Shown here: positions 1 through 9,618 of the stretch, in pieces
How positions within the stretch are numbered: the first letter of the stretch is position 1
Layout: every line of letters starts with the position of its first letter
Assembly (NCBI GenBank): GCA_964539095.1
Contig: CAZIFL010000008.1
Span: 29,179 to 93,178 of the forward strand
Source: DAIPKP01 sp964539095
Lineage (GTDB): Bacteria; Synergistota; Synergistia; Synergistales; Aminiphilaceae
Reading direction: 5' to 3'
Length of the DNA: 64,000 bases
Notes under the pieces: model-generated
Seen by the model: the letters and a program-made list of their open reading frames with translations, nothing else
Databases searched by the model: none
What the model was told of the DNA's origin: nothing
Program-made: the position numbers and the translations under genes

Positions 1-2
1 GC

Positions 3-1982
3 GAATACGCCAGCTACTTCCATACCACCCCAGAAGAACTCAGAGGACGCCCCTTTCTCGACCTTCTCCCGGAAGAGGCACGTCGTGAGGTAGCGGCAAG
101 CTACCGTGCTCTTACACCGGAGAATCCTTTCCACAGACACAGCCATGAGGTACTTCTCCCCGGAGGCGAACGGCGATGGCACGAGTGGCACGAAAAGGCT
201 TTCTTTGACGAAAAAAGAGAAGCTCTCTTCTACCGCGCGGTGGGAATAGATATCACGGATCGCAAGCGAGTAGAAGAGGAGCTGCAGCAGGCGAAGGAAC
301 AGGCCGAGGCGGCGAGCCGGGCCAAGAGCGAATTTCTCGCCAACATGAGCCACGAGATCCGCACTCCCATGAACAGCATCCTCGGCATGACAGAGCTGCT
401 TCTGGAGACCCCCCTAGGGGAGGAACAGCACTCCTTCGCCGAAACGGTTCTCAAAAGCGGCCAGTCTCTTCTGGAAATCCTCAATGACATTCTGGATTTC
501 TCCAAAATAGAGGCGGGGAAGATGGAGCTGCACATGAGAGACTTCAACCTCGCTGTCCTGTTGGAGGACTTCGAGGCAGTAACGAGCAACAACGCCGAGC
601 AGAAAGGGCTACTTTTCTCCTCCTCCCTCTCTCCGGAGGTGCCCCCCTTTCTGCGGGGGGATCCGGGACGACTCCGGCAGATCCTCACCAACCTCGCCAG
701 CAACGCCATGAAGTTCACCCCCCGAGGAGAGGTGCGTATGGAGATCTCCCTAGAGGATTACGACACATCCTCCGTTCAAATCCGCTTCTCCGTGAAGGAC
801 ACCGGCATCGGCATCCCCCCGGAGAAGATGGCGCTCCTTTTCGAAAAGTTCAGCCAGGTGGACGCCTCCAACACCCGGAGATACGGAGGCACCGGCCTGG
901 GACTCGCCATCAGCAGGCAGCTCGTAGAGATCATGGGGGGCACCATGGGGGCCGAAAGCCACGTGGGAAAGGGATCGGAGTTCTGGTTCATGGTTCCTCT
1001 GGAAAAACAGCCCGAGGGAGCCTGTCGGGATGAACTCCAGTACTCCCGAGAAGCAACTCCCCCCCGCTTTCAGGGAACACCCCAGGTACTGCTGGTGGAG
1101 GACAACGAGATCAATCGAAAGATGGCCCTACGCATGCTGGTAAATATGGGCATAGATGCCCATGCCGCTACGAACGGTAAAAAGGCTCTGGAGGCTCTGA
1201 GGCAACATCGTTATGACCTGGTACTTATGGACTGCCAGATGCCCGTGATGGATGGCTACGAGGCCAGCAGGCGCATCCGTGCTTTGGAAGGGGAGGCCGC
1301 CACGCTGCCCATCGTGGCCATGACAGCCCACGCCATGCAGGGAGACCGGGAGAAATGCCTTGAGGCAGGGATGGACGACTACCTCACCAAGCCCATCTCC
1401 CGAAAATCTCTTAGGGAGGCCCTCGAAAGGTGGCTCACAGGAGACACGATCCCCCTCCTTTCTCCCGAGGCGGCAGAAGAATTTCGAGAATCCCGGGAAT
1501 TTTCGAAGGGAAATATACCAAGAGCCCGGGCTCTGGAGCTTATGGTGTGGAATCGAGAGGCGTTGCTTCGGGAGCTGGATAACGACAACGCCTTTCTTCG
1601 GCAACTCGCCGAGTCCCTGATGGGAGAGATCTCCCAGGCTCTGGAAGATTTGAAACGTACTTCGAAAAAAAAGGACTGGAACGGGGCAAAAGATGCGGCG
1701 CACTACATCAAGGGAGCGGCGGCAAACATGAGGGCCCCAGGCCTGGCGACAGCCGCTTCAGAGCTTGAAAAAATCCTGAAGAACCTGCTGGTGAAGCAAA
1801 ACCAGATCTATGCAGAGGCAGGAGCAAAGGCTGAGGCAGATGCAGGGATAGATGCAGAGGCTGAGGCTGAAGCCAGTAAAGAGGCAGATGCGTCTCTTCC
1901 AGAAAGACAGGAAAAGCTGAAAAAGATCGAAGAGGAATTTCGGAAGTTGAAGGAAGTTCTGATGAAGGAGATTTCGGAGTAG
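3..1982 (+). CDS. Hybrid sensor histidine kinase (PAS-HisKA-HATPase-REC-HPt), 5' end outside window
   Basis: The reading frame is open from the window edge, so the N-terminus is missing. The visible order is the end of a PAS domain (up to about base 260, closing with the typical VGIDITDRK), a HisKA domain with MSHEIRTPMN (phosphoacceptor His codon 351-353), an HATPase domain (N box SNAMKFT, DTGIGIP, GTGLGLAI), a receiver domain (VEDNEINRKM; phospho-Asp in LMDCQMP, codon 1230-1232) and an HPt domain (AAHYIKGAAANM, His codon 1701-1703). All phosphorelay residues are present, so a His-Asp-His relay to an unseen response regulator is expected. The HPt part carries an unusual Ala/Glu-rich low-complexity insert (about 1810-1895) before its last helix. 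It converges with the Mrr remnant. The family call is secure; the signal sensed is unknown. Confidence 0.93.
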   Translation, partial: EYASYFHTTPEELRGRPFLDLLPEEARREVAASYRALTPENPFHRHSHEVLLPGGERRWHEWHEKAFFDEKREALFYRAVGIDITDRKRVEEELQQAKEQAEAASRAKSEFLANMSHEIRTPMNSILGMTELLLETPLGEEQHSFAETVLKSGQSLLEILNDILDFSKIEAGKMELHMRDFNLAVLLEDFEAVTSNNAEQKGLLFSSSLSPEVPPFLRGDPGRLRQILTNLASNAMKFTPRGEVRMEISLEDYDTSSVQIRFSVKDTGIGIPPEKMALLFEKFSQVDASNTRRYGGTGLGLAISRQLVEIMGGTMGAESHVGKGSEFWFMVPLEKQPEGACRDELQYSREATPPRFQGTPQVLLVEDNEINRKMALRMLVNMGIDAHAATNGKKALEALRQHRYDLVLMDCQMPVMDGYEASRRIRALEGEAATLPIVAMTAHAMQGDREKCLEAGMDDYLTKPISRKSLREALERWLTGDTIPLLSPEAAEEFRESREFSKGNIPRARALELMVWNREALLRELDNDNAFLRQLAESLMGEISQALEDLKRTSKKKDWNGAKDAAHYIKGAAANMRAPGLATAASELEKILKNLLVKQNQIYAEAGAKAEADAGIDAEAEAEASKEADASLPERQEKLKKIEEEFRKLKEVLMKEISE

Positions 1983-2004
1983 AGCGGAACACGCACACCA
2001 CATC

Positions 2005-2398
2005 CTACCCTTCTTCTTCGAAAAAGTCACGATCGATGGATTTCATCTCATAGGTCGCCTTTACCGCCACTCCCACATTGTGTTCAATCATCAGATGAGC
2101 CAAAGTTTCGCCGTTGATGAGCACTACTTTGGGATCCAAATGCTCAACATACCGGTATGCTTCGCTGGTAAAATTCGACGTGGTGAGGAATACACCCTTT
2201 CTAGCGCGCTTTCCGTGCAGAGCCCCCACAAACTTCTGTACCTCCGGGCTTCCTACGGGATGAGACCATCGCTTTGCCTGAATGTAAATAACAATGTTCC
2301 GCCAGTGCTTCGGCACACTCTCCCGTGGTTCGAGTCTTACCATCTCCCAAAAATTCCAACAACGGAAGCATAATGCTTTGGTAGACTGGAATACCCAT
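2005..2398 (-). pseudogene. mrr: Mrr-type restriction endonuclease remnant
   Basis: Two reading frames carry pieces of one Mrr protein. The first piece begins at the ATG at 2398-2396 with MGIPVYQSIMLPLLEFLGDG, which resembles the Mrr N-terminal winged-helix domain. The second piece, in another frame, holds the end of the Mrr catalytic domain (IYIQAKRW, FVGALHGKRARKGVFLTTS, VLINGETLAHLMIEH) and runs to the stop at 2005. About 130 codons remain compared with roughly 300 in intact Mrr proteins. The middle of the protein, including the N-terminal half of the catalytic domain with its conserved acidic residue, is missing, and a frameshift separates the remaining parts. Mrr enzymes cut methylated DNA, so this is a dead defence gene. 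A sequencing error could explain the frameshift but not the deletion. Confidence 0.8.
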
Positions 2399-2693
2399 AT
2401 GCACGCCACACCTCTCAACAGGATTATTACTTTTTATAAAAAATAGAGAGAAGAGGCTCTTCTCTCGCTTCAAACCCCGCTCCGCTCCAGGGCAATCCTT
2501 TCATTACCGCCCCAGCTTAGGATGAAGAATCCCTGATGTCAACTTTTCTAAAGATCCTCGTAGCCTTCTTTGGGAAGAATGACAATTCCCCCCGTGACAT
2601 TCCGGTAACAGTTCTTCCTCCCTTTCGTGACACCCTCCCCCGGAGAACGTGCTATGCTCTAGTCAATCAAAATTTATGCAGGAGGTGTTTGCC

Positions 2694-5318
2694 ATGTTGC
2701 ACAGTACGCATGTTGCGCTCTTTTGCCTTATGAGCCTGGGAGTTCTTCTCTTCCCCTCCCGGGGGGCAGCTTCGGAGTTCGCTTCCGAGCGGTTCGATAA
2801 CGCCGCTTCGGGAGGCGTGGCGGTGATGGAAATTATCTCCATCACGGATGAGGAGGGCTCCCCCTCCAGAATAGGCCGGTTTGTCCCTCTTCGGAAGACC
2901 GATGTCACGGGAATCGTTACGGGGCCTCTGGCCTCCATCACCGTCACCCATCGGTACAGCTTTACAAAAAAGGATCATGCAGATCCGGTAGAGGCCCTCT
3001 ACCGCTTTCCTCTTCCGGGGGATGCGGCGGTAACATCCTGTACCGTTCGTTTCGGAGATATCACCATCGCCACGGAGCTAAAGGAGCGACAGAAGGCGGA
3101 GAAGGAGTATGAAGAGGCGAAACAGGAGGGAAAGCAGGCGGTGCTGCTTACCCGGGAGAGCCCCAACGTCTTCACTCTGGCGGTACAGGGGATCCGTCCG
3201 GATGAAGAGGTGACGGTGGAAACCACCTACGTACAGATGGGAGAGCCCGAAAAGGCGGGATGGTCCCTTCGGATACCCCTTACCACAGCCCCCCGGTTTG
3301 TGCGGCAGGACGAACAGGGGAGCGCCCAGGCCAAGGGGAACCCTCTGGCGGTCTATCGCGATCCGGGGCACCGCTTCTCGCTGAACCTCACCTTTGAGGA
3401 TCCCTGCACCCTGGAAAGCCCTACCCATAAGATTCTCACCCCCAAAGGGGAGGGAGATGCCCAGCATGTCACCCTCGCCAAGGGAGCGGAGGTCCCCGAT
3501 CGAGATTTTGTGATCACCTGGGTTGCTGAACAGGGGGGAGATTCGAAAGCCCCCGCCTCGCTCCAGATATTTGAGTACACCCCCGAAGGAGAAAAGGACA
3601 GCTGGTTCTTCGGACTCCTCACCCCGGCTTCTCCGGAAACTCTTGAAGAGCATCCTACCATTCCCCGGGAAATAATACTTCTGGTGGACCACTCGGGCTC
3701 CATGCACGGCGCCAAGTGGGAGGCTTCGGATTGGGCGGTGATCTCCTTTCTGAACAGTCTTTCCCCCCAGGATCGTTTCTCCCTGGGGCTCTTCCACAGC
3801 ACCACCTCCTGGTTCGCCCCCCGTCCCCTCCCCGCCACTCGGGAGAATATCACCCAGGCGGTGGATTATCTGACCCGCAATAAGGATGACGGAGGCACCA
3901 ATCTCGGAGTGGCTCTGGAGCAAGCTCTCCGTAACCCTCGGCCGGAAAAAGGGCTCTACTCCCAGCATGTACTTGTAATTACAGATGCCCAGGTGACGGA
4001 TAGCGGGCGCATTCTTAGGCTTGTGGAGACCGAGGCCAAGCGTGCGGAAGGACGGAAGATCAGCATTCTCTGCATCGATGCGGCTCCCAACGACTATCTC
4101 GCCCGGGAGATCGCCCGAAAAGGCAAAGGCATCGCCCGCTTTCTCACCAGCTCTCCCGAGGAGACGGATATCACCACCGCCCTGGAAGAAGTTTTGGAGG
4201 AGTGGGGAAGCCCGGTGCTGACAGAGACGGCTCTGAAGATTCATCTGGAAAAGGGAGAGGGGGCAAACCTTACCCTCCCCCAGGGCTCACGGATCCCCTT
4301 TGCAAAGAAACAGGTTGCTTCACTGCTTCTGGGAGATCTCCCTCAAAAACGCGCCCGGTGGGTAGTAGGGCGCATAGAAGGAAACAATCTGGAGAAGATC
4401 TCCTACACCCTGGAGGGCCGCGGAGTTAATGCTCCTCTGGAGGCGCAGCTTCGCAAGGTTGAAGCTGCGGAGGGAGAGGCCCTGAAGGCTCTCTACGGAG
4501 CCCTGGTACTGAACCGGCTGGAACAGCTCTACTCCGGCAACTACCCCAAGAAGGAGCTTATGGCCCGCCTCGCCGACCTGGGGTATACCGAAGAGGCGGA
4601 GGCTTTGCAGGAGCAGAGCGTCTATCAGGAAAACGCCCAAGTGGTACGACAGGAGGTACTGGAGCCCCTTCTGGTGCGGGAATCTCTCTTCTACGGCATC
4701 CCCTGCCAGGTGACGGCTTTTGTAGCGGTACGGCAGGACAGCTCCGTAGGAAGCACCACCCCGGTCTTTGTGGGAAACGCTCTCCCCGGAGGATGGGACG
4801 AGGCCTTCGCCGGAGGAGCCCCCCGGGTCTACGGAACTTCTAAAGGTGCCGCCACGGGTTCCATGGGCTTGAGCTTCATGAAAATGGCCGCCCCCATGCC
4901 GCAGATGATGGCGATGGATAACGCCATGATCGCCCCGAGCGTTCCTCAGGGACGCTTCGAAGAGGCAGAAGGATTTTTTGAGGCCGAAGGGGTTGAGCCC
5001 GGCCCTCTCTCCCTCTATCACGGAACCCCTTCGGGAGCTGCCCAGCAGGTGCTCTACGAAGATTTCCTCTCCGGGCGCCGTCTCTTCAAGGCTCTGGAGG
5101 TACAAACAGATACTGCCTATCACGGCAAGGCGGTGCTGCTCCTCTACGTGGGAGACATGGCGGTACCGAGAGCACGGATTCCTCTGGAGCAGCTTCTCAT
5201 GGCGGGAGGAAGGCGCCCTCTCAACATCACAGCTCCTTCCGGGGTTCTGGTAAAGCTTGTGCTGGAGGATCCCGAGGGAGATCTCACCAAACCTCTTACG
5301 GTAAAGCTGCACCATTAA
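2694..5318 (+). CDS. Secreted VIT and von Willebrand factor A domain protein
   Basis: The ATG at 2694 is preceded by AGGAGGT at the right distance and opens an 874-residue protein with a signal peptide (hydrophobic core about residues 6-20). Residues about 65-190 form a VIT domain like that of inter-alpha-trypsin inhibitor heavy chains (RYSFTKK, ALYRFPLP, ELKERQKAEKEYEEAK). Residues about 325-500 form a VWA domain with an intact metal-binding MIDAS: DHSGS (Asp332), the Thr in GGTNLG and the Asp in VLVITDAQ. A methionine-rich stretch (MKMAAPMPQMMAMDNAM) lies near residue 725, before a C-terminal beta domain. Such proteins are extracellular or periplasmic metal-dependent adhesion or scaffold proteins; the partner is unknown. 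No C-terminal sorting tail is visible. The gene stands alone and is closed by a strong terminator. Confidence 0.88.
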   Translation: MLHSTHVALFCLMSLGVLLFPSRGAASEFASERFDNAASGGVAVMEIISITDEEGSPSRIGRFVPLRKTDVTGIVTGPLASITVTHRYSFTKKDHADPVEALYRFPLPGDAAVTSCTVRFGDITIATELKERQKAEKEYEEAKQEGKQAVLLTRESPNVFTLAVQGIRPDEEVTVETTYVQMGEPEKAGWSLRIPLTTAPRFVRQDEQGSAQAKGNPLAVYRDPGHRFSLNLTFEDPCTLESPTHKILTPKGEGDAQHVTLAKGAEVPDRDFVITWVAEQGGDSKAPASLQIFEYTPEGEKDSWFFGLLTPASPETLEEHPTIPREIILLVDHSGSMHGAKWEASDWAVISFLNSLSPQDRFSLGLFHSTTSWFAPRPLPATRENITQAVDYLTRNKDDGGTNLGVALEQALRNPRPEKGLYSQHVLVITDAQVTDSGRILRLVETEAKRAEGRKISILCIDAAPNDYLAREIARKGKGIARFLTSSPEETDITTALEEVLEEWGSPVLTETALKIHLEKGEGANLTLPQGSRIPFAKKQVASLLLGDLPQKRARWVVGRIEGNNLEKISYTLEGRGVNAPLEAQLRKVEAAEGEALKALYGALVLNRLEQLYSGNYPKKELMARLADLGYTEEAEALQEQSVYQENAQVVRQEVLEPLLVRESLFYGIPCQVTAFVAVRQDSSVGSTTPVFVGNALPGGWDEAFAGGAPRVYGTSKGAATGSMGLSFMKMAAPMPQMMAMDNAMIAPSVPQGRFEEAEGFFEAEGVEPGPLSLYHGTPSGAAQQVLYEDFLSGRRLFKALEVQTDTAYHGKAVLLLYVGDMAVPRARIPLEQLLMAGGRRPLNITAPSGVLVKLVLEDPEGDLTKPLTVKLHH

Positions 5319-5357
5319 GGGTAAGAACCTTTTGAACGTTCCCTGACACCGAACTTC

Positions 5358-5405
5358 AGGCGGATCCCTCCTTTCCCGTGTGGAAAAAGGAGGGATCCGC
5401 CTTTT
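5358..5405 (+). terminator. Rho-independent terminator of the VIT/VWA gene
   Basis: A perfect 17-bp inverted repeat (5358-5374 with 5386-5402, 11-nt loop) is followed by a short T run. It starts 40 bp after the stop codon of the VIT/VWA gene. Confidence 0.88.
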
Positions 5406-5744
5406 CATGGATAGGAGTTTCCACCATGACAAGGAACAACACATAAAAAGCACGAAGGGAAACGCCCTCTCTTCCAGAGTCCTCTATCATGGGCCTCCGA
5501 CCATGAGCCTTGGAAAATTTTTTGTACTCCCCCCAGCTCTCGGGTACTCTCCTTTTTCGTCTTCAACGTAACCGATATGCACGCGGCTTTACGGAGCTTG
5601 ACAAGAAAGGGCTTTCACTGTAACTTACCGTCTGATAAGTTTTGTCGGTATAACTTTTTCTGATCTCTCTTTTCTCAGGGCAAAAAAGTTACACCAACTC
5701 GAAGATGCCTCTTCTCGCATTTTTGGAATTCAAAAGCCCCCCTC
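5406..5744. other. Intergenic stretch, no gene seen; possible extra promoter
   Basis: No convincing coding sequence is present between the terminator of the VIT/VWA gene and the tetR promoter. One sigma70-like pair is visible (TTGACA at 5598-5603, TAACTT at 5621-5626, 17-bp spacer). It is followed by loosely repeated AAGTT/AACTT motifs between 5620 and 5690 that could bind a regulator. These assignments are tentative. Confidence 0.35.
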
Positions 5745-5789
5745 TTGACAAAACTCAAAAGGTCGATAGAATGACCCATCAGTCATTCT
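5745..5789 (+). promoter_or_regulatory. Promoter with TetR-type operator for the first efflux operon
   Basis: TTGACA at 5745-5750 and TAGAAT at 5767-5772 (16-bp spacer) form a good sigma70 promoter. A perfect inverted repeat, AGAATGAC with GTCATTCT (5768-5775 and 5782-5789, 6-bp centre), covers the -10 box and the likely transcription start. It lies about 50 bp upstream of the tetR start codon, so autorepression by the TetR protein of this operon is the simplest reading. Confidence 0.8.
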
Positions 5790-5837
5790 GAAAACTCTTG
5801 AGTTCGTTCGCCTTTTCATGCTGTAAGGAGGAGTTCT

Positions 5838-6503
5838 GTGAGCACTATTCAAAAACAAAAAAAGGTCCTTGTGGAAGAGATGATGCGGGAGGGCATCAAG
5901 GAGGCCGCCATCACGGTGATTCAGGAATGCGGATGGAAAGGAACCACTATGGCAAAGATCGCCAAGGCCGCAGGAGTTTCTAAGGGAACCCTCTATAACT
6001 ATTTCGAGGGAAAGCTGGATATGCTTGTCTTTATGGGAAAGCACACCTCGAAAGACCTTATGGCCCAGCTTCAAAACGTTCGCACCTCGCACCTCCCTCC
6101 TCCGGAAAGGGTGGATGAACTTCTTCGGGTGATGATGGAGCATCTGGACACAAATCGAAAGATCACCGCATGCTTCGTGGATGCCCACATGAACGACCCC
6201 GAGGCCCGGGAATATCTCCATCAGCATATGCGCTACAGCCCCTGGCATCTCTTTTTCCAGTCCATGGAAGAGGCCATTAAAGAGGGAGTGCAAGAGGGGG
6301 TTTTCTATCCCGTTCACCCCAGAACTGTCGCCTGTATCTTTCAGCATAACTTTTTTCTTCTCGCCAAACTCCTGGCAGATGAGGGAAAGCCCCATCACGA
6401 CATTCCCTTTGATGCCGTTCCGGAAAAGGAGATCATCGCTACCTTCCGGGAGTTTCATCGCCACGGTCTCATTCGAACCAGTAAGGAGGTTCTTCAGGTA
6501 TGA
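5838..6503 (+). CDS. TetR/AcrR family transcriptional repressor of efflux operon
   Basis: This 221-residue TetR-family protein starts at a GTG 5 bp after AAGGAGGA. The N-terminal helix-turn-helix is clear (about residues 20-65: ITVIQECGWKGTTMAKIAKA, followed by GVSKGTLYNYFEGK). The rest is a helical ligand-binding domain of the usual length. It is the first gene of an operon with RND, TolC, adaptor and MATE genes, and its last codons overlap the permease start (ATGA at 6500). The palindrome over its own promoter is its probable operator. By family, ligand binding would release DNA and raise efflux; the ligand is unknown. It is related to the second TetR protein in this window (47383-48024), sharing the GWKGTT and GVSKGT.YNYF motifs. 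Confidence 0.92.
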   Translation: MSTIQKQKKVLVEEMMREGIKEAAITVIQECGWKGTTMAKIAKAAGVSKGTLYNYFEGKLDMLVFMGKHTSKDLMAQLQNVRTSHLPPPERVDELLRVMMEHLDTNRKITACFVDAHMNDPEAREYLHQHMRYSPWHLFFQSMEEAIKEGVQEGVFYPVHPRTVACIFQHNFFLLAKLLADEGKPHHDIPFDAVPEKEIIATFREFHRHGLIRTSKEVLQV

Positions 6504-9500
6504 AAATAACCGATACTGCATTACGCCGTCCCGTGACGGTACTTATCGCCATGATTGCCCTGCTTCTCTTCGGGGTGCTCTCTCTGTCTCAAATGAACAT
6601 GGCCAGGATGCCCGATGTGGAGTTTCCCATCGTGGTGGTGGTCACCACCATGCAGGGAGCGAGCCCCGCCGTCATGGACAACGACGTTACCGACATCATT
6701 GAGGAGGAGATCAACAGCATCTCCGGCATTGAGAACATCACCTCTTACAGCTACGAGGGGCGAGCTATCACGGTGGTGGAATTTGAACTGGGCCGGGATC
6801 TCGACGGAGCCGCCGCAGATGTGCGGGATAAGGTGAATATCGCCCAGGCAAGCCTTCCCGATGAGGCGGATACCCCCACGGTGCAGAAGTACTCTCCCAT
6901 GGACTCCCCGGTGCTGACTCTGGCGGTGCTGGGAAGTGCGCCGGAGCAGGAGAAAGCCTTCTTCGTGGATAAAATTCTCAAGCAGCAGATCCAGACCGTT
7001 CCCGGAGTGGGGATGGTGGATCTTGCGGGTTTTCGGGAACGGCAAATCCGGATATGGCTGGATTCCAATCTTCTGGAAGCCCGAAATCTTACCGCCACGG
7101 AGGTTCTCCGAGCAGTTCAGGCAAAGCACGTAGAGCTTCCCGCAGGACGTCTGGAGACAAGTACCACGGAGTTCGGTATCCGGGTAGAAGGAGAGTACGA
7201 CTCCGTGGAATCTCTGGCCATGCTCCCCCTGGCAAACCGAAACGGCACGGTGGTACGCCTTCGGGACGTAGCCCGGGTGGAGGACGGCTTTGAGGAGCTT
7301 CGAAGCTTCGCCACCTACAACGGTGAACCCGCCATTCTGGTGCAGGTGAAAAAGCAGCGGGGCGCCAACGAGGTCGCCACCGCGGAGATTCTACGTCAGC
7401 GATTGGAAGGGCTGCAGAGCCGGATCCCCGAGAATATCCGTATCGAAATCGTGGGGGATGAATCGCTCTTCATCCGGCGCTCCATGGAGGGGGTGCAGGG
7501 AGATATCATCGTGGCGGTGGGGCTTACCTCACTCATCATGCTGATCTTTCTGAACACCCTACGGGCCATGTTCGTTACGGTGGTGACAATTCCGGTCTGT
7601 CTTCTGGGGAGCATGCTGATCCTCCGCTCTCTGGGAATTACCATCAACAACCTCACCATGATGGGGCTCTCTCTAGCGGTGGGTATGGTGGTGGACGGCA
7701 CCACAGTGGTGCTGGAGAACATCCACCATCATCTGGAGGCGGGGGAGAAGCCGATTCCCGCAGCCTCTCTGGGAACCGCCGAGGTGGGCTTTTCCGTTCT
7801 CGGAGGAGCCGCCACCACCCTGGCGGTCTTTCTTCCGGTAACCTTCATGGAGGGTATTATTGGACGATTTTTCTATGACTTCGGCATGACCGTGGCTATC
7901 ACCATCCTCATGTCTCTTATCCTCTCCCTCACTCTCACCCCCTACCTCTGCTCCCGGCTTCTGCGGGCTAACCGGGGATGGTTCGGCCGGATGATGGATC
8001 TTCCTCTGGGGCTTCTGGAGCGGGGATATGCCTGGCTTCTGGGCAAAGCGGTGCGACACCGTTTTCTCACCCTGGTCTTTGCGGCAGGAGTCTTTGTGCT
8101 GGGGCTCTTCTTCGCCTCTCAGCTGGGAAGCACCTTCTTTCCCACGGAAGATAACGGCGAATTTACCGTAAGCTTCGAGCTTCCCTCGGGCTCTTCTCTT
8201 GGGGAATCGGAACGGATTTTTCGAGAGCTTGATACGGCTATCCGCAACAATCCCTATGTGGCCTACACCTACGGTACCGTGGGAATGGGTACGGGGCAGG
8301 AGGTCAATAAGGGAGACGTCTCCGTCGTTCTGATTCCCCGGAGGGAGCGCCCGGGGATGGGGGATATCATGAACGACTTCCGGCAACAGTTCTCCACCTA
8401 TAAAGACGTGACCATCACCATGGCCGCCTGGGGGGCGGATGTAACCATCACCCTGGTGGGGAATTCCACCGAGGATCTCGCCGCCCTGGGAGAGGTTTTG
8501 AGGAAGGACATCGCCCAGGACGATCGGCTGGTGGATTTCAATACCTCTATTCAGTTGGAAAACCCCCGGGTTATCGCCACCATCAACCGGGAGTTGGCGG
8601 ACGATATGGGGGTGAGCATCCGGGATCTCTCCACGGAGATTCAGGCCTATTTTGGAGGGGTCAAGGCGGGGGTCTTCAAGGACGGAGGCTATCGGTACGA
8701 CATGGAGTTGCAGGCGGAAAAGAGTGCCCGGGGCTCTCTGGAGGATATCCAAAAGCTCATTATCCCCACCCATGATGGACATCTGATCCGCCTGGCGGAC
8801 GTGGTAACCCTGCGCAAGACCGTGGCCCCTAACGTGATTACCCGGTACAATCGTCAGCGGAGTCTTGATCTGGAGGCCAATGTTCGAGGTATCTCCACAG
8901 GAGAGGGAACGGTGCTGATGGAAGAGGCCTTTGCCCGGAATGCTCCGGAAGACGGCAGCATAAGTCTGCTTCAGACGGGATCAAGTAAACACGAGCGCGA
9001 AGCCTTTGTGACCCTTCTCAACGCCATCGGGGCCTCCATCATTCTGGTGTACATGGTGATGGCCATTCAGTTCGAATCCTTCGTCTATCCTCTTATGGTA
9101 ATGTTCGCCCTACCCCTCACCACCGCGGGGGCCTTCGGGCTCCTCATGCTCACCGGGCAGGACGTAAGCGTCATGAGCCTCATGGGAATTATTCTGCTTA
9201 TCGGTATCGTGGTGAATAACGCCATCATTCTGGTGGACTTCGCTAAGCAGGAGAGCGCCAGGGGATCGAACCCCCTGGAGGCCATGCTTAAGGCGGCCCC
9301 CCGAAGGCTTCGGCCCATTCTGATGACCGCCTGCTCCACCATGATCGCTCAAATACCCCTGGCCATGGGGCTCAGCGAGGGTGGTGAAATCCGGCAGCCC
9401 ATGGCCATAGCGGTTATCGGAGGGATGCTCTCCTCCACCCTGCTTACGTTGCTGGTCATTCCGGCGGTCTACATCATCATCGGCAACAGCCAGGCAAAAA

Positions 9501-9616
9501 TCGCCCGTTTCTTCCGGGCCTTCCGGATGTTCCGGATCCGAAAAAAACGGGTGCGGGAGGAGTCTTTGAGCTCTTTCGAACCCGAACCATCAAAAACGCT
9601 TGCAGGAGGAAAATAA
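6500..9616 (+). CDS. RND family efflux permease
   Basis: This 1038-residue inner-membrane proton-driven pump has the RND plan: a first membrane helix (about residues 12-30), a large periplasmic loop, a block of helices (about 335-540), a second periplasmic loop and a C-terminal helix block (about 850-1005). Helix 4 reads GMVVDGTTVVLEN, so only one Asp of the classic AcrB Asp-Asp pair is kept. The helix-10 segment GIVVNNAIILVDFAK has Asn where AcrB has the relay Lys. This places it with CzcA-like or less-studied RND branches and not with typical AcrB drug pumps. It overlaps tetR by 4 bp and is followed by TolC and adaptor genes, which together would make a tripartite pump. The substrate is not predictable. 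Confidence 0.93.
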   Translation: MKITDTALRRPVTVLIAMIALLLFGVLSLSQMNMARMPDVEFPIVVVVTTMQGASPAVMDNDVTDIIEEEINSISGIENITSYSYEGRAITVVEFELGRDLDGAAADVRDKVNIAQASLPDEADTPTVQKYSPMDSPVLTLAVLGSAPEQEKAFFVDKILKQQIQTVPGVGMVDLAGFRERQIRIWLDSNLLEARNLTATEVLRAVQAKHVELPAGRLETSTTEFGIRVEGEYDSVESLAMLPLANRNGTVVRLRDVARVEDGFEELRSFATYNGEPAILVQVKKQRGANEVATAEILRQRLEGLQSRIPENIRIEIVGDESLFIRRSMEGVQGDIIVAVGLTSLIMLIFLNTLRAMFVTVVTIPVCLLGSMLILRSLGITINNLTMMGLSLAVGMVVDGTTVVLENIHHHLEAGEKPIPAASLGTAEVGFSVLGGAATTLAVFLPVTFMEGIIGRFFYDFGMTVAITILMSLILSLTLTPYLCSRLLRANRGWFGRMMDLPLGLLERGYAWLLGKAVRHRFLTLVFAAGVFVLGLFFASQLGSTFFPTEDNGEFTVSFELPSGSSLGESERIFRELDTAIRNNPYVAYTYGTVGMGTGQEVNKGDVSVVLIPRRERPGMGDIMNDFRQQFSTYKDVTITMAAWGADVTITLVGNSTEDLAALGEVLRKDIAQDDRLVDFNTSIQLENPRVIATINRELADDMGVSIRDLSTEIQAYFGGVKAGVFKDGGYRYDMELQAEKSARGSLEDIQKLIIPTHDGHLIRLADVVTLRKTVAPNVITRYNRQRSLDLEANVRGISTGEGTVLMEEAFARNAPEDGSISLLQTGSSKHEREAFVTLLNAIGASIILVYMVMAIQFESFVYPLMVMFALPLTTAGAFGLLMLTGQDVSVMSLMGIILLIGIVVNNAIILVDFAKQESARGSNPLEAMLKAAPRRLRPILMTACSTMIAQIPLAMGLSEGGEIRQPMAIAVIGGMLSSTLLTLLVIPAVYIIIGNSQAKIARFFRAFRMFRIRKKRVREESLSSFEPEPSKTLAGGK

Positions 9617-9618
9617 CC

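Noticed and set aside
3078..4244. Long minus-strand frame opposite the VIT/VWA gene
   Set aside because: No family resemblance; the plus-strand gene has complete VIT and VWA motifs and a strong start site.
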